From the NCBI GenBank assembly GCA_964452105.1, contig CAYVLI010000021.1:1-5464 (forward strand): a stretch of DNA of 5,464 bases, given 5' to 3'. The notes under the pieces were generated by a model. The model was not told the origin of the DNA, did not search any database, and saw nothing but the letters and a program-made list of their open reading frames with translations. The DNA is from CAYVLI01 sp964452105 [NCBI: uncultured Nitrospinota bacterium] (GTDB taxonomy: Bacteria > JAUXIQ01). A program made the position numbers and the translations under genes. Position 1 is the first letter of the stretch, and every line of letters begins with the position of its first letter. Of the stretch, positions 1-4,189 are shown piece by piece.

Positions 1-607
1 GCTTGTCGGTCAGCATGCTGGACAGGGTCAACTGAAAGGACTCGAGTCCGAAGATGAGCGGCGGGTCTTCCTTTCTTCGGTCGAAGAGACTCATAATAAG
101 AGAGCGGTTGGTATCGTAAATACTTATGGCTTCTCTCAGGTCATCATCGGTTATGGCCCGGCCTGTGAAATCGCCTAAATCCTTGCGGAATCTTTGCAGT
201 TCTTTGACGAAATACTCTTTTGCCTCGAGGGTGTCCATCGTAGCGGGGATGTGCAGGAACCTGTAAAACGGCATGGGAACGGAGCGCTGCCAGTTATCGA
301 AGGCCAGGCGCATGGTGGTGCATGTGTAGGCGGTGACTACTCCCTCGAGGTAGTCGTAATCTCCACGCAGCCCCTGGTGGAGGATGTTCCGAGCGAAGAG
401 GCAATAGTAAGACTGCATGTATCTGTCGCTGTAAACCGGAGGGTCCTCGTTTGTAATAATTCTCACCGGAATTATGCCCGCAGCATAGATGATCTCTTCC
501 GGGACGTAACTGCACAGGTATCCTATGGCAGGTTTGTTCAGCTCTGTTTTTAACTGTTTTATATGCTGATGGCGGTTATCAACTATTTCTGCGAAATTCT
601 CGAACAT
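1..607 (-). CDS. 2-hydroxyacyl-CoA dehydratase / benzoyl-CoA reductase subunit family protein (HgdB/BcrB/BcrC-like), 3'-truncated by window edge
   Basis: Seen: an open frame starts at ATG 607-605 and runs off the left edge after 202 codons. An in-frame TAG lies just upstream of the ATG, so no earlier start is possible; a weak GGATAGGA sits in front. Residues 29-44 read GYLCSYVPEEIIYAAG, the hallmark N-terminus of the HgdB/BcrB/BcrC family (PF06050). Further cysteines lie at 69 (YYCLFARNIL) and 96 (YTCTTMRLAFDNW), where the family has conserved ones. Known: these proteins bind [4Fe-4S] or double-cubane clusters through such cysteines. With an ATP-driven activator they catalyse radical dehydration of 2-hydroxyacyl-CoA, dearomatise benzoyl-CoA, or, in double-cubane cluster proteins, reduce small molecules. 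They are oxygen-sensitive and cytosolic. Inferred: the substrate cannot be assigned, because the C-terminal half, any partner subunit and any activator gene lie outside the window. Family call firm, exact role open. Confidence 0.9.
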   Translation of the reverse strand, partial: MFENFAEIVDNRHQHIKQLKTELNKPAIGYLCSYVPEEIIYAAGIIPVRIITNEDPPVYSDRYMQSYYCLFARNILHQGLRGDYDYLEGVVTAYTCTTMRLAFDNWQRSVPMPFYRFLHIPATMDTLEAKEYFVKELQRFRKDLGDFTGRAITDDDLREAISIYDTNRSLIMSLFDRRKEDPPLIFGLESFQLTLSSMLTDK

Positions 608-659
608 TTCATCCTATCCCTTTTTGTTGCAGTACATTTTGATGTATTCGAGTCCAGCG

Positions 660-687
660 AATGTATGTTCCGGTCATCGGGTTCCAA
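660..687 (-). promoter_or_regulatory. Candidate promoter for the dehydratase-like gene
   Basis: Read on the minus strand: TTGGAA (687-682), a 16-base spacer, then TACATT (665-660). Each box matches the sigma70 consensus at 4 of 6 positions. The -10 box lies about 52 bases before the ATG at 607. The -35 box falls in the loop of the dyad ATCGGG-N13-CCCGAT (676-700), which would suit an operator. The match is modest and other starts are possible. Confidence 0.3.
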
Positions 688-700
688 GAAACTTCCCGAT
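676..700. repeat. Inverted repeat ATCGGG-N13-CCCGAT
   Basis: A perfect 6-base dyad, arms at 676-681 and 695-700, has half-sites 19 bases apart centre to centre. It brackets the candidate -35 box of the dehydratase-like gene. That spacing and position resemble a repressor operator. No T-tract follows on either strand, so it is not a terminator. One 6-base dyad may arise by chance. Confidence 0.35.
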
Positions 701-739
701 ATCAGGTTTTAACATGGTCTTTATATCATGGAGAAGCGC

Positions 740-751
740 CCTTTTAAAAGG
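740..751. repeat. Perfect 12-base palindrome CCTTTTAAAAGG
   Basis: The 12 bases equal their own reverse complement. The site lies mid-way between the two divergent promoters and has no coding role that I can see. It may be a binding site for a dimeric regulator. A related half (CCTTTTAAG) occurs at 2543-2551 in front of the MerR-type gene, which is suggestive but short. Confidence 0.4.
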
Positions 752-774
752 AAAACTTATTGTGCTGGCGGGCC

Positions 775-810
775 TCCGCACCCGACAGCTTGTGATCTGT
801 CAGGTTCGGA
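775..810. repeat. Long imperfect hairpin in the divergent region
   Basis: Arms 775-788 and 797-810 pair at 12 of 14 positions around an 8-base loop, with mismatches at 779/806 and 783/802. The closing stem is GACAG/CTGTC and the outer stem TCCG/CGGA. No run of T follows on either strand, so it does not look like an intrinsic terminator. If the plus-strand transcript starts near 898 this element is upstream DNA. If a longer transcript crosses it, it would fold as an RNA hairpin. Confidence 0.45.
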
Positions 811-862
811 GATCTGGCAGCACAGAGGATGGAGTAACTATATTCGGGCGGGTTGAAATAGC

Positions 863-891
863 TTGACACCCATCTTCTTTGATGGTTTATT
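863..891 (+). promoter_or_regulatory. Sigma70-type promoter for the membrane protein / methyltransferase pair
   Basis: A perfect -35 TTGACA (863-868) is followed by a 17-base spacer and TTTATT (886-891, 4 of 6 consensus). The predicted start near 897-899 leaves a leader of about 28 bases with a strong GGAGG at 914-918. The spacer contains the inverted repeat CCATC-N6-GATGG (870-885), placed between the two boxes as operators of MerR-type regulators are. Confidence 0.6.
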
Positions 892-925
892 TGAACTGGC
901 TTCATAATCGTATGGAGGAAACGAA

Positions 926-1195
926 ATGGCCCTCTTCTTGCTCTTGCTTGTGGCGCTGGTTATACTTGCCGACCTCATCATCATCACCGCACTTTTTCTC
1001 AAAGCGGACAGGACTTTGCACAAGGTAGAGATGTTTTGTGACACTTTTGATGCGGTACTCAGTGATGTAGCCGGTACTTCTGACTCCAGGCTGGATAAAC
1101 TGAACGAGAAGCTTGCCGAGGTCGAAGACCACCTTCGCACGATCAGTAAAAATATTTATATCATTGCCAGACAGATGATCCAGGAAGAGAAATAG
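926..1195 (+). CDS. Small single-pass membrane protein with coiled-coil tail, unknown function
   Basis: Seen: 89 residues from ATG 926, with GGAGG (914-918) 7 bases upstream. Residues 2-25 are almost wholly hydrophobic (Leu, Val, Ile, Ala) with one Asp at 16, and are followed at once by a Lys/Arg-containing stretch. This is an uncleaved N-terminal membrane anchor with its tail probably in the cytoplasm. Residues about 55-88 are charged and heptad-like (RLDKLNEKLAEVEDHL), so a coiled coil is likely; Cys38 is the only cysteine. The layout recalls DUF948-type small membrane proteins, but I do not recognise a family. Context: it is the first gene after a good promoter, and its stop lies 15 bases before the methyltransferase start, so the two are probably co-transcribed. 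Inferred: it may be a membrane scaffold or recruiter. No function is assigned. Confidence 0.7.
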   Translation: MALFLLLLVALVILADLIIITALFLKADRTLHKVEMFCDTFDAVLSDVAGTSDSRLDKLNEKLAEVEDHLRTISKNIYIIARQMIQEEK

Positions 1196-1210
1196 GAGTA
1201 TTACCGGATA

Positions 1211-1948
1211 ATGGCCTGGGACAGGGACAAAGCCGAATGGTATAATCTGGCCGTAAAGCATAGTGATTATCCGGCCAGGGTCATGGAGGCGCTCGAGCCG
1301 TTTCTTCCCGGATGCCGCACCGCTCTGGATGTGGGGGCCGGATGCGGCGCTCTGACCATTCCTCTCGCCCGGAGGCTGAAATCGGTATGCGCCCTCGAGC
1401 CGTCTTCAGCCATGCTTGAGGCGCTGCGCAGAGAGTCTGAGGCCCTTTCCCTGAGCAATATCAAATATGTCCAGGCCAGGTGGGGGGAAGTCCAGTTAGG
1501 CAGGTATGATCTGGTGCTCTGCGCGAACGTGCCGGGAATTACCGACGACCCCTTGAACGTGACCGGCCCGATGTCTTCTGCTGCGTATAAATTTGTGGCG
1601 CTGATTCAGGGTGCAGGAAGGGAGAGGGACAAATTCTATTTCAAGGAGCTCTATCCGCTTCTGAGAGGGGAAGAATACCCTTCGAGACTGGATTACATTC
1701 AGATTTATACGGGTCTGCATGAGCTTGGAGTTTGCGCCAACGTACAGATTATAGATTACAACCTGGACCAGCCTTTCGAAGACATGGATGAGGCGGTGGC
1801 CTTCTGGAAGTCTTATCTTCCCCCTTTTCCATCCGAAAAAGAGGAAGCATTGCGTGTTTTTCTTCAGGGCAGGCTGGAAGAGAGCGAAGATAAGCTGTGG
1901 GCCCGTATGCCCAAGAAGAGCGCCGTCATCTGGTGGCCGAAGGAATAA
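1211..1948 (+). CDS. Class I SAM-dependent methyltransferase, substrate unknown
   Basis: Seen: 245 residues. Motif I is ALDVGAGCG at residues 38-46. It is followed by the strand ending in the ribose-binding acid Glu63 (ALEPSSAML) and the fourth strand YDLVLCANVPG at 99-109. This is the Rossmann fold of class I methyltransferases, which transfer the methyl group of S-adenosylmethionine in the cytosol. The part after residue 110 is not a standard methyltransferase half. It has no LxPGG motif, contains the aromatic stretch KFYFKELYPLL (141-151), and ends in SAVIWWPKE. It may be a family-specific substrate or partner domain. Start: ATG 1211 is the available start. AGGAG (1194-1198) overlaps the stop of the preceding gene and lies 12 bases upstream, a long spacing. 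The gene probably shares a transcript with the membrane protein. Enzyme class fairly sure, substrate unknown. Confidence 0.85.
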   Translation: MAWDRDKAEWYNLAVKHSDYPARVMEALEPFLPGCRTALDVGAGCGALTIPLARRLKSVCALEPSSAMLEALRRESEALSLSNIKYVQARWGEVQLGRYDLVLCANVPGITDDPLNVTGPMSSAAYKFVALIQGAGRERDKFYFKELYPLLRGEEYPSRLDYIQIYTGLHELGVCANVQIIDYNLDQPFEDMDEAVAFWKSYLPPFPSEKEEALRVFLQGRLEESEDKLWARMPKKSAVIWWPKE

Positions 1949-1986
1949 AAAAGCGGAGGGTCGGAACATAGAATCACCCTCCGCTT
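1946..1986 (-). terminator. Intrinsic terminator between convergent genes
   Basis: An 11-base perfect stem (1951-1961 with 1976-1986, AAGCGGAGGGT/ACCCTCCGCTT) closes a 14-base loop. Read on the minus strand, the stem runs into TTTTTTATT, a good U-tract, so it terminates the MerR-type gene 29 bases past its stop. On the plus strand the same hairpin begins 2 bases after the methyltransferase stop but is followed only by CATTCAACT, so termination in that direction would be weaker. Confidence 0.85.
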
Positions 1987-2015
1987 CATTCAACTCGGAC
2001 TATATGTTGCCGCTC

Positions 2016-2528
2016 TTATTTCGCCCCTGCGGCAACGGAGGAAACCAGTTGTTTTTCTGATTTTCCGCTTTCGATTTCCCTGAGTTTTAGTTTAACCTCC
2101 TCCTTCATCTTAAGAACGTTGACCAGCAACGTTTGCCCCTGTGCCTTGACCGCAGATATCACCTGATGCTCATTGAAGTAAGCCTGAATGTCATCTCCGG
2201 TCACATCCAGATATATTCCTCCTGCTCCCGGGACCAACGCTTCCAGCCTCAGTGCATCCATATATTCTTCTCCGAGACTGCGAAGATAATTCAGTGCTTT
2301 GCGTATGCGCTGAATAGGCGCCTTTTTCTCCCGTCGGTCTCCTTCCCTCAGGTTCTGGATTATCTTTATTTCCAGGAGATCCCAGAAGGAAAAGAGGACG
2401 GGAGCTTTCTGCTTACCCACATATTGGACGCTGGCCTTGATGAGCCCCGTTCGCACCCAATAGAGGATGTTGTAATAATCAGCGCCTGTGACTCCTGCCG
2501 CAGTTTTGGCAGAGTAACCCTCACCCAT
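2016..2528 (-). CDS. MerR-type helix-turn-helix transcriptional regulator
   Basis: Seen: 170 residues from ATG 2528, with GGGGG 6 bases upstream. Residues 5-32 (YSAKTAAGVTGADYYNILYW, then VRTGLIKA) follow the MerR pattern of an N-terminal winged helix-turn-helix. SFWDLLEIKIIQNLREG (47-63) matches the second-helix-and-wing part. Residues 73-95 form an amphipathic helix. The C-terminal half (about 95-150) has short strands and the helix VLKMKEEVKLKLREIE. No metal-binding cysteine is present, so this is not a MerR/CueR metal sensor. Similar HTH proteins have a C-terminal domain of unknown ligand. It probably acts as a dimer in the cytosol on promoters with an operator in the spacer. Context: it has its own promoter (2569-2596) and its own terminator. 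Targets are not known; autoregulation is plausible. Confidence 0.83.
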   Translation of the reverse strand: MGEGYSAKTAAGVTGADYYNILYWVRTGLIKASVQYVGKQKAPVLFSFWDLLEIKIIQNLREGDRREKKAPIQRIRKALNYLRSLGEEYMDALRLEALVPGAGGIYLDVTGDDIQAYFNEHQVISAVKAQGQTLLVNVLKMKEEVKLKLREIESGKSEKQLVSSVAAGAK

Positions 2529-2568
2529 AATTGACCCCCAAACCTTTTAAGTTAAGTTTAATTAATTT

Positions 2569-2596
2569 ATTATAGTTGGCTCCTCCGATTTTACAA
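2569..2596 (-). promoter_or_regulatory. Promoter of the MerR-type regulator gene
   Basis: Minus strand: TTGTAA (2596-2591, 4 of 6), a 16-base spacer, then a perfect TATAAT (2574-2569). The AT-rich stretch 2546-2570, between the -10 box and the ribosome binding site, has repeated TTAAG/TTAA units. The leader to the ATG at 2528 would be about 34 bases. A 19-base-spacer reading (TTGTTG at 2599-2594) is also possible and would be the MerR-activated geometry, but its -35 box is poor. Confidence 0.55.
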
Positions 2597-2626
2597 CAAC
2601 ACACAAACCCTCTTTAAAATCTTATG

Positions 2627-3196
2627 CTATCTGCTGCCTTCAGCAGATTTCACCTTGCACCCCCCCGCCGCCAGTACCTCAAGGGTAGAGTGCAACCTTC
2701 TATCTAAACATCCGCTCAAGGGATGATATTCCACTTCCCAGTTTTCCAGCAACTTCAGGAAATATGCTTCCACCTCCTTCTGGTAGGTCATATCGGTGCT
2801 TCTGAAACCGTCCCAGGCAGGAGAGAACTCCACCGGCAGGTAAAAAATGTAATCGTAGTTGACCATATTTTCACGGGCCCTGTTAACGAAGCCTTCCGTT
2901 TCCTCACGTGGTCTTACACTCTCCAGCCACTTGAGCCAGTAAACTGCTCCGTCCAGCGTGCACCTGTCTGAGACGAAGGAGGCGCTCTTGCGCTCTTCAG
3001 CGAGCTGATTTTCCAGGCAGAGTTCTTCGAACCTGGTGAAGCCCTCGACGGAAAGCTGGCTCAGATGAGTAATGCCTATCCGCCTGGCCACTTCGCGTGA
3101 GCATTCGGGTATAAGGGGCAGATTCAGCTCTGAAGCCAACCTCGAGGCCAGGGTGGTCTTACCCGTACCCTGTGCCCCCGTTATGACTATCTTCAA
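2627..3196 (-). CDS. P-loop AAA_28 / NadR-kinase-like ATPase
   Basis: Seen: 189 residues. Walker A is GAQGTGKT at residues 7-14. The substrate-side segment IPECSREVARRIG follows at 29-41, then VSDRCTLDGAVYW at 75-87 (Walker B-like strand and aspartate). A lid-like DGFRSTDMTY at 129-138 precedes YHPLSGCLDRR at 157-167. This order fits the AAA_28 family, which includes the nicotinamide-riboside kinase domain of NadR and related small nucleoside or cofactor kinases. The length is normal for a stand-alone domain. Start: TTG 3196-3194, chosen because AGGAG (3207-3203) lies 6 bases upstream and Walker A then follows at the usual distance. It begins 16 bases after the hydrolase stop, so the two are likely translated from one message. 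The NadR N-terminal HTH and adenylyltransferase domain are absent. Substrate unknown. A G7 run near the 3' end is noted separately. Confidence 0.85.
   Translation of the reverse strand: MKIVITGAQGTGKTTLASRLASELNLPLIPECSREVARRIGITHLSQLSVEGFTRFEELCLENQLAEERKSASFVSDRCTLDGAVYWLKWLESVRPREETEGFVNRARENMVNYDYIFYLPVEFSPAWDGFRSTDMTYQKEVEAYFLKLLENWEVEYHPLSGCLDRRLHSTLEVLAAGGCKVKSAEGSR
2629..2648 (-). terminator. Candidate hairpin over the kinase-like gene's stop codon
   Basis: A perfect 8-base stem (2629-2636 ATCTGCTG with 2641-2648 CAGCAGAT) and a 4-base loop overlap the last codons and the stop. On the minus strand a short T-run (GATTTT) comes about 8 bases after the stem, so it is not a textbook terminator. 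It may attenuate transcription or protect the 3' end of the hydrolase-kinase message. Confidence 0.35.
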
Positions 3197-3202
3197 GCTC
3201 TT

Positions 3203-3207
3203 CTCCT
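3203..3207 (-). promoter_or_regulatory. Ribosome binding site that fixes the TTG start of the kinase-like gene
   Basis: AGGAG on the minus strand lies 6 bases before TTG 3196 and only a few bases after the hydrolase stop (3215-3213). The good site and short gap support the TTG start and argue for coupled translation of the two genes. Confidence 0.65.
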
Positions 3208-3212
3208 GTAAA

Positions 3213-4037
3213 TCATGCAGGTTCCGGGCGGCGCCTGGGATTCCGCACGAATGATACTAACAGAGCGGTGAACTCATCAATGGACTCTATCATCGGGGAA
3301 TGCCCGCAGCCGTAAAATACCTGCAGGCTGCAGCCGCTGATATTCTCAAAAGTTTTTATGGACTCTGCAAGAGGCACGGCTCCATCCCTGTCGCCGTGAA
3401 TCATGAGAGCAGGAACGTCGATGCCTGCAAGGCGGTCCCCCATACGGAGGTTTTCCAGGTCGGCCATGGCCTGATCCAGGAAGGCGTCGCTGGCCTTTAT
3501 GGCGTCCTCTACAAGTTCATCGACTATGGTTTGCTCCACCTGCGCATCGGGCGCCAGGGCCATGGCCCGCAATACCAGCTCGACACCCTCCGGGCTGCGG
3601 CTTCGCATGACCGCCACGACCTGTTCCCTGGCCTCCGGAGGCAGCTCCAGGCCGTCAGGCGGCGCAGGGTCGACCATTATTATGGACTTCAGCAGGTCTT
3701 GATGCTCAAGCGCAAAATTGATGGTAATGGCGCCTCCCATGGAGTGCCCCACCAGAGTGAAGTCGCTCAGGTTCATGGCTTCTGTAAACCGGTAGATGTC
3801 GTCAGACATCTGCTTCACGGTGTGACCCGAGTCCGGTTTTTCTGAATCTCCAGAACCGCGAACATCGATGGCGATGGCCCTGAAATCCTCCGGCAGTCTT
3901 TCTATGACTCTCCGCCATATGCGCCAGGATGCACTGTAGCCATGGACGAAAAGAACGGTGTTCTCGCCGTTTCCCGCATGAGCGTAATGCATTTTAAGTC
4001 CTGGCAGCTGAATTAAATCTGTATCGCCCACGGGCAT
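3213..4037 (-). CDS. Alpha/beta hydrolase (serine hydrolase fold)
   Basis: Seen: 274 residues, the usual family length. The oxyanion-hole strand is VLFVHGYSASW (28-38, His32-Gly33). The nucleophile elbow is GHSMGG with Ser99, the acid is Asp218 in HGDRDGAVP, and the base is His246 in GCGHSPMIE, so the catalytic triad is complete. Residues about 130-195 are helical and form the lid between strands 6 and 7. There is no signal peptide, so the enzyme is cytosolic. Known: the fold covers esterases, C-C bond hydrolases, haloperoxidase-like proteins and others. Ser rather than Asp at the nucleophile excludes haloalkane dehalogenase and epoxide hydrolase chemistry. The C-terminus ends in a short basic RNPRRRPEPA tail. 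Start: ATG 4037, with GGAGGG (4049-4044) 6 bases upstream. It is the first gene of a probable two-gene unit with the P-loop protein, behind an AT-rich promoter region. Substrate unknown. Confidence 0.95.
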   Translation of the reverse strand: MPVGDTDLIQLPGLKMHYAHAGNGENTVLFVHGYSASWRIWRRVIERLPEDFRAIAIDVRGSGDSEKPDSGHTVKQMSDDIYRFTEAMNLSDFTLVGHSMGGAITINFALEHQDLLKSIIMVDPAPPDGLELPPEAREQVVAVMRSRSPEGVELVLRAMALAPDAQVEQTIVDELVEDAIKASDAFLDQAMADLENLRMGDRLAGIDVPALMIHGDRDGAVPLAESIKTFENISGCSLQVFYGCGHSPMIESIDEFTALLVSFVRNPRRRPEPA

Positions 4038-4110
4038 AAATTACCCTCCAGTTATTTAATCGGCAATATCGAACAAAAGCTTCAATTATAATTAAAGTAC
4101 AGTCATTTAA

Positions 4111-4138
4111 ATTATAACAAAACATAGCAGTGGTGCAA
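4111..4138 (-). promoter_or_regulatory. Promoter of the hydrolase / P-loop gene unit
   Basis: Minus strand: TTGCAC (4138-4133, 3 of 6), a 16-base spacer, then a perfect TATAAT (4116-4111). A second perfect TATAAT sits 26 bases downstream (4090-4085), without a recognisable -35 box. The leader to ATG 4037 would be about 65 bases from the first box and 40 from the second. The whole stretch 4080-4145 is very AT-rich, as promoters in this window tend to be. Confidence 0.5.
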
Positions 4139-4189
4139 TAAAATAATCGTTTACTTTTGTCTTTTGTTTGATTGCCCTTTTGCGGCCGT

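Larger units (their letters stand above)
608..925. other. Divergent intergenic control region, no gene seen
   Basis: These 318 bases separate the minus-strand dehydratase-like gene from the plus-strand membrane protein gene. I see no convincing coding frame and no tRNA or known riboswitch. The region carries a fair sigma70-type promoter for the plus-strand genes (863-891) and a weaker candidate for the minus-strand gene (660-687). It also holds four dyads: 676-700, the perfect 12-base palindrome 740-751, a long imperfect hairpin 775-810, and 870-885 inside the plus-strand promoter spacer. The two promoters lie about 175 bases apart, so the start sites do not overlap and the middle 170 bases are free for regulatory sites or 5' leaders. 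Confidence 0.6.

Noticed and set aside
803-810. GGTTCGGA resembling a tRNA T-arm
   Set aside because: No T-stem complement, anticodon arm or acceptor stem could be placed around it.
624-866. 80-codon plus-strand open frame in the divergent region
   Set aside because: No ATG at its start, no ribosome binding site, no recognisable domain, and it overlaps promoter and dyad elements.
902-1261. Minus-strand open frames opposite the small membrane protein (also 838-1140)
   Set aside because: They lie antisense to a gene with a strong promoter and GGAGG site and look like shadows, with no domain pattern.
1496-1993. 165-codon minus-strand frame opposite the first methyltransferase
   Set aside because: Antisense shadow; it would have to cross the terminator hairpin, and the plus frame carries clear SAM motifs.
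3300-3845. 181-codon plus-strand frame opposite the alpha/beta hydrolase
   Set aside because: The minus frame has a full catalytic triad, so the plus frame is a shadow.
4154-4167. Tandem CTTTTGT repeat after the second methyltransferase
   Set aside because: Only two 7-base copies in AT-rich non-coding DNA; no further units and no associated structure.
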